A DNA stretch of 39,112 nt from a virus: the IMG/VR virus record IMGVR_UViG_3300042887_000364, positions 1-39,112 of that record; one strand, written 5' to 3'. Of this stretch, positions 16,531 to 23,000 are shown in pieces. Numbering within the stretch: position 1 is the first letter of the stretch; every line of letters begins with the position of its first letter. The notes under the pieces are model-generated. The model was not told the origin of the DNA and did not search any database. It saw only the letters and a program-made list of their open reading frames with translations. Both the position numbers and the translations under genes were made by a program.

Positions 16531-16602
16531 ATGAAAGATTATTGCGAGGATTGCGGGCAGGTTATGTGGCTATGTATATGTGAGAAGGAGGAAATGGCGT
16601 GA
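16531..16602 (+). CDS. Mini zinc-knuckle peptide (23 aa)
   Basis: ATG at 16531, preceded by AAGGAGG, opens a 23-residue frame MKDYCEDCGQVMWLCICEKE. The CxxC and CxC pairs could hold one metal ion. Its stop overlaps the GTG of the next gene. It is small, but strong ribosome-binding sites at both ends support real translation. Confidence 0.45.
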   Translation: MKDYCEDCGQVMWLCICEKEEMA

Positions 16603-16865
16603 GATTCTTAATCCAATGGAAGGATAGTAAAGAAGAAGAGGTGCACCGTTTTGCGGTGTTAGATGAGGGACAGATAGAACCAAACGCACAGCAACTAGAA
16701 GATGAAGATGACGACACCTTCTTCTGGCTCACGCGAGAGGAATACCTAGCGATAGGAGAAGGATACGACGGCGGGGATTGGGTGGTCTTGCGGTGTGCTT
16801 GTGATGAGTGCGAGGATTACGAAGTAGAAAATAAGGGCTACCAACTATCACAAGGGAGAGCGTGA
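16599..16865 (+). CDS. Acidic unknown protein (88 aa)
   Basis: GTG start at 16599, after AAGGAGG. The 88-residue product opens MRFLIQWKDSKEEEVHRFAV and has an acidic centre (EDEDDDTFFWLTREEYLAIG) and a CACDEC cluster near residues 67-72. No family is recognised. Acidic, single-domain early proteins like this are often host-protein inhibitors or nucleic-acid mimics, but that is only a possibility here. Confidence 0.65.
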   Translation: MRFLIQWKDSKEEEVHRFAVLDEGQIEPNAQQLEDEDDDTFFWLTREEYLAIGEGYDGGDWVVLRCACDECEDYEVENKGYQLSQGRA

Positions 16866-16975
16866 TGAATGATGCGATAGTTTTGTGGGGCTTGCTGTTA
16901 GTATATGGAATCCCAATAGTCACCGTGGCATATTGGTTGGAGAAGATGATGCACAAAGGAGAAGATGATGAGTAA
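16865..16975 (+). CDS. Single-span membrane peptide (36 aa)
   Basis: ATG at 16865 overlaps the previous stop (TGATG). Residues 4-26 (AIVLWGLLLVYGIPIVTVAY and following) form one hydrophobic span, with a short charged cytoplasmic tail ending KGEDDE. That ending is written by the next gene's ribosome-binding site and ATG pair. No family is recognised; a small inner-membrane modulator is possible. Confidence 0.6.
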   Translation: MNDAIVLWGLLLVYGIPIVTVAYWLEKMMHKGEDDE

Positions 16976-17222
16976 AGTACACCACTTTGTGGTTAGTTAT
17001 GATGAAGCAATGAAAGCGTGGGTCTGGGATGTTTCAGTAGAAGAGGCACGCTTTGAGGAGGGAACTATCTACGACTACGAGACAAGCGAGTGGTCTAGTG
17101 GTTACTTAGGAGACGGAGAGTACGAACCCGCAGAAGAAGGGTTGATTGAGCAGTTGAAGCACGCATTAAGCGTAATGAATGTAGTCAATGGAGCATACCC
17201 ACAAGGAGAAGATGATGAGTGA
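16968..17222 (+). CDS. Acidic unknown protein (84 aa)
   Basis: The start is the second of two adjacent ATGs (16965 and 16968); GGAG lies closer to the ideal distance for 16968. The 84 residues begin MSKVHHFVVSYDEAMKAWVW, continue with a beta-rich, Tyr/Glu-rich core and end QGEDDE, the same C-terminus as its neighbour. No family is recognised. Confidence 0.65.
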   Translation: MSKVHHFVVSYDEAMKAWVWDVSVEEARFEEGTIYDYETSEWSSGYLGDGEYEPAEEGLIEQLKHALSVMNVVNGAYPQGEDDE

Positions 17223-17460
17223 GCAGGATAAGATGGCGCAGTTTGTATTCACCGTGGTGATTGCACCCGCCAACAAGCAGTATGACGTGGAACTGTGGGA
17301 TTTTGCAGGTGATGAGCCTAAGCAGTTATCCACAGGGCAGGCAACCAACTGGCGCACCGCGCTAGGTGAAGCCCTATCTAAGATTGAATTACCAACAGAC
17401 AAGGTGGAGAAGACCATCAATGATGTAATCAAGGAAGGTGTAGAAGATGAAGGAGTTTGA
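17215..17460 (+). CDS. Unknown protein (81 aa)
   Basis: A longer frame begins at 17188, but the ATGs at 17212 and 17215 follow GGAGAAG and repeat the junction used upstream. The product begins MSEQDKMAQFVFTVVIAPAN, a beta-rich domain with a helical tail (TDKVEKTINDVIKEG). A perfect DnaA box at 17326-17334 lies inside the gene and is probably coincidental. Confidence 0.65.
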   Translation: MSEQDKMAQFVFTVVIAPANKQYDVELWDFAGDEPKQLSTGQATNWRTALGEALSKIELPTDKVEKTINDVIKEGVEDEGV

Positions 17461-17620
17461 GATAAAAATTGCCAAGGTTGTATACCGTACACGAGATGAG
17501 TTTAAGACTGAAGAAGAAGCCCGTATGTGGGCTGCTAATATGCGTGACAAGTTAAGCGAAATAGAAGACAACAAACTGGTGGAATACTTCCACGAAGTAG
17601 AGGAGATTGATAATGTCTGA
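17447..17620 (+). CDS. Small coiled-coil-like protein (57 aa)
   Basis: ATG at 17447 overlaps the end of the upstream gene by 14 bases. The 57 residues begin MKEFEIKIAKVVYRTRDEFK and form a short strand plus a long charged helix (EEEARMWAANMRDKLSEIED). GGAAGG lies upstream of the start. No family is recognised. Confidence 0.6.
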   Translation: MKEFEIKIAKVVYRTRDEFKTEEEARMWAANMRDKLSEIEDNKLVEYFHEVEEIDNV

Positions 17621-17786
17621 GCCTACGGTAGACTACTGGAAAGCCAAAGCGGAATTGTGCCGTGACCTTGCGCTGATACAGATTGAAGATGAAGCAACAG
17701 AGAAGGAGGCAGGTATGAACCTGATGCGTATGGTGCACGCTCTGTCTATGGTAGATACATTCAACGAAGGAGGAAGTGATGAGTAA
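17613..17786 (+). CDS. Small helical protein (57 aa)
   Basis: ATG at 17613 overlaps the upstream gene by eight bases. The 57-residue product begins MSEPTVDYWKAKAELCRDLA and ends FNEGGSDE. It appears all-helical. The codons for Pro-Thr-Val-Asp contain the 9-mer TACGGTAGA that also occurs twice in the control region. Confidence 0.6.
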   Translation: MSEPTVDYWKAKAELCRDLALIQIEDEATEKEAGMNLMRMVHALSMVDTFNEGGSDE

Positions 17787-17901
17787 GTATACGATTACGG
17801 CAGAGTTAGACCAACGCTGGTTTAATATCTTAGGTGAACTCAGCAAGGACACCAAGGGTTTCGTGTGGGTTGATGTGAAAGTAGGAGAAGATGACAACTG
17901 A
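17779..17901 (+). CDS. Tiny unknown protein (40 aa)
   Basis: ATG at 17779, with GGAGGAAG upstream, overlaps the previous gene by eight bases. The 40 residues begin MSKYTITAELDQRWFNILGE and end VGEDDN, again shaped by the next gene's GGAGAAGATGA. No family is recognised. Confidence 0.55.
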   Translation: MSKYTITAELDQRWFNILGELSKDTKGFVWVDVKVGEDDN

Positions 17902-18145
17902 TAACGTGGTGGGATTCCACCCAAAGAATAAACTGGTAAACTTCTACGAGATAGCAACGGCAGAAGGTAATGCAGTATGGGGCGGGGAAGATCCGCATAG
18001 CGCAGTCCAATGGCTACGCCAATCACCTCTCAACTCACGCCTATTAGTCTCTTGCTGGGAAGCAGGGGAAGAGGATGCGCGATTGATAATTGAACCCATT
18101 GACATCACAAAGATTGTCTTTGCAGTAATGGCAGGTGCACAATGA
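17891..18145 (+). CDS. Unknown protein (84 aa)
   Basis: ATG at 17891 after GGAGAAG. The 84 residues include NKLVNFYEIATAEGNAVWG and AVQWLRQSPLNSRLLVSCWE, an alpha/beta layout. It closely resembles nothing I can name. It overlaps both neighbours by a few bases. Confidence 0.65.
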   Translation: MTTDNVVGFHPKNKLVNFYEIATAEGNAVWGGEDPHSAVQWLRQSPLNSRLLVSCWEAGEEDARLIIEPIDITKIVFAVMAGAQ

Positions 18146-18234
18146 GTCTAGTAGTGGGAATTGTTATCGTGATGCTGATAGCCTATGTTCTAATCGTATG
18201 GGAGGATAAGACAAACAATGGAGGCGGAGAATAA
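18142..18234 (+). CDS. Single-span membrane peptide (30 aa)
   Basis: ATG at 18142 overlaps the upstream stop (ATGA). Residues 2-21 (SLVVGIVIVMLIAYVLIVWE) form one membrane span, followed by a short polar tail ending NNGGGE. With the 36-aa gene at 16865 and the transglycosylase, it is one of three membrane-targeted products of this operon. Confidence 0.55.
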   Translation: MSLVVGIVIVMLIAYVLIVWEDKTNNGGGE

Positions 18235-18523
18235 GAGATTGCGCGGTGCTGCTAATCAAGCAGTGCGCCAACGTAATTACAGAAGGGCAAGAGATCGTGC
18301 GTTAGTACGCCTTGCTCATCTATACCCTGATACCTATAAGCAGTTGCTCGAAATGGAGAAGAAGACAGATGAACAAGAAGGCAAAACGTGGCTTGACCTT
18401 AGCGGTAATACTGTTCCTGTTGTTGGTGTTCGTGTCCGCACAGCAGACGGACGAGGTGCACCTGTCCTCAAAGAAAACATTCATAGAAGCACGGACGAAG
18501 GCAACAATGGAGGAGAAGCGTGA
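18218..18523 (+). CDS. Basic helical phage protein (101 aa)
   Basis: ATG at 18218. The 101-residue protein has an Arg-rich N-terminal helix pair (RLRGAANQAVRQRNYRRARD, then RALVRLAHLYPDTYKQLLEM) and a C-terminal EGKTWLDLSGNT. I recall the sequence type from many actinobacterial phages: conserved but uncharacterised, with basic helices that suggest nucleic-acid binding. Its 3' half overlaps the start of the transglycosylase gene by 155 bases in another frame, an unusually long overlap. Confidence 0.7.
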   Translation: MEAENKRLRGAANQAVRQRNYRRARDRALVRLAHLYPDTYKQLLEMEKKTDEQEGKTWLDLSGNTVPVVGVRVRTADGRGAPVLKENIHRSTDEGNNGGEA

Positions 18524-18794
18524 GAACAAGGCACTTGCAGTTAGTTACGCACGAGCACTCGGTTACAATCAAAACCAGATCAGATGTCTTGTCACCTTAT
18601 GGACCCGTGAGAGCAGGTTTGACCACCTCGCAGACAACCCACGAAGTACGGCTTACGGAATTGCTCAACTCCTTAGAGAGCGTAGTGGACAACCTGAACT
18701 ACAAATCCTTCACGGTCTACGATACCTTGAACACCGCTATGGAAAATCTGCGTGTCGCGCTCTCCAACATAGCGACAGAAGAGGATGGTACTGA
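18369..18794 (+). CDS. Secreted lytic transglycosylase (SLT domain)
   Basis: The start at ATG 18369 gives 141 residues with a textbook signal peptide: a KKAKR basic end, a hydrophobic core at 9-22 and a cleavage-like site after VSA (24). A later domain reads RCLVTLWTRESRFDHLADNP, with the catalytic Glu of the SLT fold at about 81. It is followed by AYGIAQLL and GLRYLEHRYGKSACRALQHS, ending GWY. It cleaves peptidoglycan glycan strands outside the membrane. It is the last gene before a terminator. As an early-type enzyme, distinct from the late endolysin, it may aid lysis or remodel the wall. Confidence 0.85.
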   Translation: MNKKAKRGLTLAVILFLLLVFVSAQQTDEVHLSSKKTFIEARTKATMEEKRENKALAVSYARALGYNQNQIRCLVTLWTRESRFDHLADNPRSTAYGIAQLLRERSGQPELQILHGLRYLEHRYGKSACRALQHSDRRGWY

Positions 18795-18830
18795 TACACT
18801 ATAAGTGCATCCTCCTTTCGGGCGACTAGG

Positions 18831-18866
18831 ACCTCACCGCAAACCCTTCCTGCGGTGGGGTTCTTT
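18831..18866. terminator. Terminator between convergent operons
   Basis: ACCTCACCGCA (18831-18841) pairs with TGCGGTGGGGT (18851-18861): 11 bp with one G-U wobble and a 9-base loop, followed by TCTTT on the plus strand. It separates the rightward small-gene operon from the leftward replication operon. The short T-run makes it a moderate terminator. Confidence 0.7.
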
Positions 18867-18867
18867 G

Positions 18868-19038
18868 CTATCCGCCTGTGGAGTAGAAGCCTTTGCCCTT
18901 AAATGTAATAGATGGTGCATCCCACTTACGTATCATAGGTATGTGGCACTCAAAGCAGGATGGTTCACGTGGTTCTTCGTGGATGCTACGTTCAATAGTT
19001 AGTTCTGCCTTGCACTCAGGACAGTTATAGTCATACAT
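18868..19038 (-). CDS. FmdB-like zinc-ribbon protein (56 aa)
   Basis: ATG at 19038 overlaps the sigma-like gene's stop (ATGA). The 56 residues start MYDYNCPECKAELTIERSI, with CxxC at 6/9, a second CxxC (CFEC) at 28/31, and the ending ITFKGKGFYSTGG. That tail and the two CxxC pairs are hallmarks of FmdB/CxxC_CXXC_SSSS zinc ribbons, small proteins common in Actinobacteria and their phages. The role is unknown but likely regulatory. It is the last gene of the leftward early operon. Confidence 0.85.
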   Translation of the reverse strand: MYDYNCPECKAELTIERSIHEEPREPSCFECHIPMIRKWDAPSITFKGKGFYSTGG

Positions 19039-19685
19039 CATTGGTAAGGCGACTCTCCTCCCATAAAGTTAAGTATCTTACGTAATGCATTGCCACATCT
19101 GCGATCAGCAGTAGAGATAGCACACTCTGTTGCTTCACTTAACTGTTGCAGTGTGTAGTTCTCGTGGTATCGAAGACGCAGGATGTTCTTCTCATCTTCT
19201 TCTAGTAACTCATAAGACTTCTTGATGTCAATGAGTGTGGCTAATAGGTTGCCACCTTCTGCTGGGGCTGCGGGCTTGCGTGGTGTGCCATCATTGACTA
19301 AGTTCTGTGCTTGTTCAATGGCAGTATCATTGACCACGCTTGCGATAACGTATGGTAACAACTGTGCAATGGTAGTAACATCATAGAAGGACTCATCATT
19401 GGTCTGATACCCAGACCTAGTAGCCTTCTCCTTGCGGGCATAGCGTTCAATGCCACGCCTCATCTGAAATGCAATACGCTTCTGATTGATAAGGCGTTTA
19501 GTATCATCCTCTTCATTGAGTAACCCATTGAAGTAGGACACACGTGTCATCAACCAAGCGTATGCTTCTTGCGTGAGGTCAGCACGATCTACATACTTAC
19601 GATAGCGACGGTGCACAATGGTGACCACGCTAGGTACAAGGTCGTTGAGTATTGGGTGTGGCTTAGTCACGAGGCCAAGTTCCAT
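19038..19685 (-). CDS. RNA polymerase sigma-like factor
   Basis: A 215-residue protein with a two-domain sigma-70/ECF plan. The N-terminal region includes DRADLTQEAYAWLMTRV (region 2-like). The C-terminal helix-turn-helix EKNILRLRYHENYTLQQLSE followed by ISTADRRCGNALRKILNF is region 4-like. It would redirect host RNA polymerase, probably to phage promoters such as those of the late operon, which lack clear host-type -35 boxes. Region 2 is less canonical than in host ECF factors. It overlaps the DUF1599-like gene by 23 bases. The ATG at 19685 has only a weak ribosome-binding site. Confidence 0.75.
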   Translation of the reverse strand: MELGLVTKPHPILNDLVPSVVTIVHRRYRKYVDRADLTQEAYAWLMTRVSYFNGLLNEEDDTKRLINQKRIAFQMRRGIERYARKEKATRSGYQTNDESFYDVTTIAQLLPYVIASVVNDTAIEQAQNLVNDGTPRKPAAPAEGGNLLATLIDIKKSYELLEEDEKNILRLRYHENYTLQQLSEATECAISTADRRCGNALRKILNFMGGESPYQ

Positions 19686-20079
19686 CTAATACCATCAGTG
19701 CAATAGCACTGTAGTTCAGTAGATCAATAAAGGAATCACGCAGTGACTCGTTCTCTGGTGTTGCACCGCTATCAATCAAGTGGTTGATGCGTGCAGTCTT
19801 ATCGTGCATACGCACACGCAAACCATTGAGAGGTCCACCTGGAGACAGACTTATGTTAGTAGGACCGTAGTCCTTGTGCTTCTTGATGAGCAGGTTGCCC
19901 GCTGCATCTAATACTTCCCACATATCAACAACAAACTTAACGTGCTGGTGATCTATCTTGTCGGCAATGGCCTTATTAAGACTGTCTCCTGTGATAGATC
20001 GTGGCTTAGGATTTGGAAGCCCAAATGCTGCAAAGTTTGTAGCATCGTGACCCATTCGCTCTCGGTCATTGTCATACAT
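19663..20079 (-). CDS. DUF1599-like (nucleotide-modification-associated) protein
   Basis: 138 residues from ATG 20079, which has GGAGG six bases upstream; a TTG one codon earlier is less likely. The core KKHKDYGPTNISLSPGGPLN, then RMHDKTARINHLID and SLRDSFIDLLNYSAIALMVL, matches the DUF1599 / Nmad1 pattern, an all-alpha NTP-pyrophosphatase-like (MazG-related) fold found in phages. It may act on nucleotide pools or modified nucleotides. It overlaps the primase TOPRIM gene's stop (TGATG). Confidence 0.75.
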   Translation of the reverse strand: MYDNDRERMGHDATNFAAFGLPNPKPRSITGDSLNKAIADKIDHQHVKFVVDMWEVLDAAGNLLIKKHKDYGPTNISLSPGGPLNGLRVRMHDKTARINHLIDSGATPENESLRDSFIDLLNYSAIALMVLDGTWPRD

Positions 20080-20720
20080 CAAACGCCTCCAAATAATTTC
20101 AATGCCTCATCTTTACCGTGTGTAAGGTAGAAGTCATTGATGTCCATTGATGGTGGTAAGGATACTATACGTGAGTTCATTACCTCTTGTGACACACGAC
20201 GAGAGAACTCTGCACCAGGGTTGGTGCCATCCTCTTTGATGTCGTTGTCACCTACTATGTACACGGTGTCATAGCCTGTAAATAACTTATTAAAGTGTGG
20301 CTTCCAAGCCTGCACTCCTGGTACTCCAACCGCTGGTAGGTTCAAGATACCTGATACAACTACCGCATCTAACTCACCTTCACATACAACTACAACAGAT
20401 GAATCAATGGTGATGTCAGCAACGTTATACAGGTGACCCTTCTGTCCTGCTGGTGCACCATATCTAGGCTTGCCATCATCTAACCTGCGAAACTTTACTC
20501 CCACACACATACCAAGTGCCGTCAGATAGGGCACAGAAAGCCAGCCCGTGTGGGTTTCGTGACCATTGATGGGATCAGTTACAACACCCAACGAAAACTG
20601 TTGGGCAACATCTTCAGAGATTCCACGTCCTTCGAGGTAGGCCAGCGCCTTTTCGTCCAGGTTTTTGCTGTAATGTGTGACCGCTTCCAGCAGCGATTTC
20701 GATTGCTCTTTTGAGTGCAT
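20079..20720 (-). CDS. DNA primase, TOPRIM-containing half
   Basis: A 213-residue protein with primase layout: LAYLEGRGISEDVAQQFSLG (YL..RGI..D....F.LG), then VCEGELDAVVVSG with the catalytic Glu at about 114, and VYIVGDND with the metal-binding Asp pair at 158/160. The zinc-binding domain is encoded by the overlapping upstream gene in another frame, so the primase is split. The TOPRIM domain provides the nucleotidyl-transfer site for RNA primers. The overlap with the zinc half spans 107 bases. Confidence 0.85.
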   Translation of the reverse strand: MHSKEQSKSLLEAVTHYSKNLDEKALAYLEGRGISEDVAQQFSLGVVTDPINGHETHTGWLSVPYLTALGMCVGVKFRRLDDGKPRYGAPAGQKGHLYNVADITIDSSVVVVCEGELDAVVVSGILNLPAVGVPGVQAWKPHFNKLFTGYDTVYIVGDNDIKEDGTNPGAEFSRRVSQEVMNSRIVSLPPSMDINDFYLTHGKDEALKLFGGV

Positions 20721-20991
20721 CCTTAAACTCCAAGTTCTCTATAATACCGACAACATTTACTGCGTTGCCACCCTTTCCACAGGTGTGACAAAAGAATAGG
20801 TTGTCATATGTATTGATGACAGCACTACGCCTTTTGTCTGGGTGGATGCAGCATCTAACAGATGCGCTCCTACCTTCTCTTACTTCCCCACCATAGTGAA
20901 GAACGATTGCTCCTATGGGGATTGTGTTTGCATCAACGGGACCTTTGAACCCTCCCGCTTTACGTACCCTGGACCAGTCTTGTGCTGGCAT
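20614..20991 (-). CDS. DNA primase, CHC2 zinc-finger half
   Basis: 125 residues from ATG 20991 (GGGG upstream; the frame continues to 21012 without a better start). CCIHPDKRRSAVINTYDNLF followed by FCHTCGKGGNAVNVV is a CHC2-type zinc finger (Cys/His at about 47-50, Cys68, Cys71), the template-recognition domain of bacterial and phage primases. It ends after a short basic tail, while the TOPRIM half starts inside it in the +1 frame. The two probably act together, or are fused by frameshifting. Confidence 0.8.
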   Translation of the reverse strand: MPAQDWSRVRKAGGFKGPVDANTIPIGAIVLHYGGEVREGRSASVRCCIHPDKRRSAVINTYDNLFFCHTCGKGGNAVNVVGIIENLEFKDALKRAIEIAAGSGHTLQQKPGRKGAGLPRRTWNL

Positions 20992-21092
20992 ACACACCCC
21001 TTGTCGTTGCACTTGTCGTGATACTTAGCAGCACGTTTGTAATGGGCTAGTGAATTTTCTACACCTGCATCCATACAGTTATTACAAATCAT
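20913..21092 (-). CDS. Small Cys-rich zinc protein (59 aa)
   Basis: ATG at 21092 overlaps the upstream stop (TAATG). The 59 residues start MICNNCMDAGVENSLAHYKR and continue CNDKGCVCQHK. CxxC plus C..C.C.H could bind one zinc ion. The C-terminal part is a basic tail that overlaps the primase zinc gene by 79 bases. The function is unknown. It is adjacent to replication genes. Confidence 0.65.
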   Translation of the reverse strand: MICNNCMDAGVENSLAHYKRAAKYHDKCNDKGCVCQHKTGPGYVKREGSKVPLMQTQSP

Positions 21093-21574
21093 TAGAACTC
21101 CTTCAAATCTGTTACTGGTACACGCCATCCACCGATGGCTTCATCCCTGTACTGGGACTTTGCATACTCTTCAGGGTTGCACCAACCATAGACTTCAACC
21201 TGTGAGTAGTAATCTTCATCAAGAATCTTTGTACCTACTATGATCTTGCCGTTATCCTTATTCCAAAATGGAATTGAATCACGTGTACGTACCGTACGTA
21301 CCTCAAAATTATTACCCACATCAGGCAACTTAGCCCGACGAGGATGTAGTTCATTAGGATACCACGGTACATTCCAAGCAGTATCAGTAAGAGATGCAAC
21401 CGCCCACTCAGAGACGTTGGCTCGCACATTGGCAAGAAGTTCGTGCTCTAAGTAGCCGTTCTTCTTACCCTCTGCATAGTTAGGTCTATCTACTGACCCA
21501 TACTTAGCAAGCCAACGCTCTGTAGCAAGCAGCGTACAAACTCTTACTTCATCCCTACTCAGGCGTACTATCAT
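21092..21574 (-). CDS. Conserved phage protein (160 aa), function unknown
   Basis: 160 residues from ATG 21574 (AGAGG upstream; a TTG ten codons earlier is weaker). The N-terminal helix LSRDEVRVCTLLATERWLAK is followed by a beta-rich domain with DVGNNFEVRTVRTRD and YSQVEVYGW. I recognise the pattern as a recurring actinophage hypothetical. The acidic strand and the EVR motif could suit a nuclease-like fold, but I do not see a complete catalytic set. Confidence 0.65.
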   Translation of the reverse strand: MIVRLSRDEVRVCTLLATERWLAKYGSVDRPNYAEGKKNGYLEHELLANVRANVSEWAVASLTDTAWNVPWYPNELHPRRAKLPDVGNNFEVRTVRTRDSIPFWNKDNGKIIVGTKILDEDYYSQVEVYGWCNPEEYAKSQYRDEAIGGWRVPVTDLKEF

Positions 21575-21665
21575 CTGCCTCTTCTTCAGTAGTTGATTCT
21601 TCAACCACTTCTTCTACTGGTACTAGTATCTCTGTCGTTGTTATTTCTCCACCTGGTACTGGCAT
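21555..21665 (-). CDS. Very acidic peptide (36 aa)
   Basis: ATG at 21665 has a strong AAAGGAGA eight bases upstream and overlaps the preceding stop (TAATG). The 36 residues start MPVPGGEITTTEILVPVEEV and the second half is mostly Glu, Asp, Ser and Thr. It overlaps the next gene's start by 20 bases. It may be a DNA-mimic-like or leader peptide; the function is unknown. Confidence 0.5.
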   Translation of the reverse strand: MPVPGGEITTTEILVPVEEVVEESTTEEEADDSTPE

Positions 21666-21829
21666 TATTCGTTCTCCTTTATCCACTCTAAATGAATGGG
21701 TCCTTTTTCTATGTGTCGTTTGATTAGAGACTGTAAACCTTTTTCAGAACTCCCTATGACTGTGACACCGCAGTTACAAACCTTCGAGTAATGCGGTGGT
21801 GTCTGAAAGTAACCAGCCTGTTCGTTCAT
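21665..21829 (-). CDS. Small zinc-finger-like protein (54 aa)
   Basis: ATG at 21829 overlaps the resolvase-like gene's stop (ATGA). The 54 residues contain VCNCGVTVIGS, then a basic helix KGLQSLIKRHIEKGPIHLEW. The CxC plus two later His residues can form a C2H2-type single finger. It is placed between a nuclease and a small acidic gene in the replication operon. Confidence 0.6.
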   Translation of the reverse strand: MNEQAGYFQTPPHYSKVCNCGVTVIGSSEKGLQSLIKRHIEKGPIHLEWIKENE

Positions 21830-22176
21830 TGCTTCTCCTTAAGCCACTGCGTCAGGTCTTGGATTACCCAAGCCTGATCTATTGATGCGTTGCGACGCTT
21901 AACTACAACATATGACAGAGGGACTTCCCCGATACCTCGTGCCTTTGCGTAGTTAAGCGCCTCAACTTGTGCTTCTCTCCAGAACTCAGGCAGGGAAAGG
22001 GTCTGCCTGTTCTTGAGTTCAAGGATGTAGGTTTCTCCCGATATGATAACAACCATATCGCCCTCATCCTTTGCCCCAGCCTTAGTCAAACGTTCTGCCA
22101 TAACTCCCGCATTGCGTAGCCATTTCATTACATCTGTCTCAAACTGAGAACCTTTACGTCCGTTCTTGTTAGCCAT
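21826..22176 (-). CDS. Holliday-junction-resolvase-like PD-(D/E)xK nuclease
   Basis: 116 residues with the compact Hjc-like layout: Glu13 in GSQFETDVMKWLR, Asp40 after GAKDEGD, and Glu53-x-Lys55 in ILELKNR, with a later Gln/Glu helix. This is the full PD-(D/E)xK active-site set. These enzymes resolve branched recombination or replication intermediates before packaging. It overlaps the ATPase gene's stop by one base. A general endonuclease of the same fold is the alternative. Confidence 0.8.
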   Translation of the reverse strand: MANKNGRKGSQFETDVMKWLRNAGVMAERLTKAGAKDEGDMVVIISGETYILELKNRQTLSLPEFWREAQVEALNYAKARGIGEVPLSYVVVKRRNASIDQAWVIQDLTQWLKEKQ

Positions 22177-23000
22177 CAGACTCGCAAGTATGCTCTGCCT
22201 TGTGCATCTTGATCTCCAATCTGACAGGAAGCAAAGTTAACAAATAGTGTAGCCCATTGTGATGCATCCGCAGTGTGAGGACCGAAGCGATTCTTCACTG
22301 CAGCAACCCGCAACATCCCTTGTCCTGGGTCATAGCCTAATGTAAGTATCAGTGCTGGTAACTGACTGACCTTACCGTGGATAGCACGTCGTGGTGGTGG
22401 CATCATTGGAGATCCATACTCACTCTGTTCTGATACGTGATGGAGCACTAAGACACAAGCCTCTGTCTTGCGTGCCATATCGTGCAACTCCATCATAATT
22501 GCACGTAGCCCAGCCCATTCATTGTCTGTTTCGGCAGCAACATTCATTAAGTTATCAATGATAATTAACTCAGGTGCTATGCCATAGAGTTCAACGTAGG
22601 CTTTGATTTCTAATTCAATGTCATCTAGTGATGGACTTGAATCAAACACCCATTGTATGTGCGACATCTTAGATAGATGCTGTGCATAATAGTCAGGTTT
22701 GTAATCCATATTGGTTTCAACTGTTAACTGTGAGTGCCCTGAGATCTGCGCTGCAGATCGCATCAACACGGTAGCAGTATCAGTATCTGCGGAAAAGAAA
22801 AGTGTAGGTACCTTTGCCTTGATTGCATAGATAAGTGCAAACATACTCTTACCAGCATTAGGTGCAGCAGCAACCATACATACTTGCCCTCGTCTAAACT
22901 TGATGGACTGAGCAGATAGCCCTGTCCATACATCAGGCAATGGCACAGCCTTAATAGTGCTGGTACCTAGCGCCCTCTTTAGATCAAGCAACTTCCTCAT
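22176..23000 (-). CDS. RecA/DnaB-type ATPase, probable replicative helicase
   Basis: 274 residues from ATG 23000 (a TTG three codons earlier is possible). Walker A AAPNAGKS lies at about 45-52 and Walker B LIIIDN at about 145-150. A downstream LVLHHVSEQSEYGS segment fits motif 3 and the hydrolysis switch, and AAVKNRFG is like the arginine-finger strand of DnaB-like proteins. It lacks the N-terminal DnaB domain, so it is a short core. It likely unwinds or loads at the fork with the split primase. Overlap with whiB is 17 bases. Confidence 0.75.
   Translation of the reverse strand: MRKLLDLKRALGTSTIKAVPLPDVWTGLSAQSIKFRRGQVCMVAAAPNAGKSMFALIYAIKAKVPTLFFSADTDTATVLMRSAAQISGHSQLTVETNMDYKPDYYAQHLSKMSHIQWVFDSSPSLDDIELEIKAYVELYGIAPELIIIDNLMNVAAETDNEWAGLRAIMMELHDMARKTEACVLVLHHVSEQSEYGSPMMPPPRRAIHGKVSQLPALILTLGYDPGQGMLRVAAVKNRFGPHTADASQWATLFVNFASCQIGDQDAQGRAYLRV

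Noticed and set aside
17326-17334. Perfect DnaA box TTATCCACA in a small gene (also at 4463 and 6427)
   Set aside because: These are single copies inside coding sequence, as expected by chance and codon use; only the 14861-14893 cluster is counted as origin-like.
18520-18804. 94-aa plus-strand frame
   Set aside because: It overlaps the SLT domain almost fully in another frame; the transglycosylase motifs decide which frame is real.
21092-21604. Longer start at TTG 21604 for the 160-aa protein
   Set aside because: The ATG at 21574 has an AGAGG site and fits the overlap with the upstream acidic gene better.
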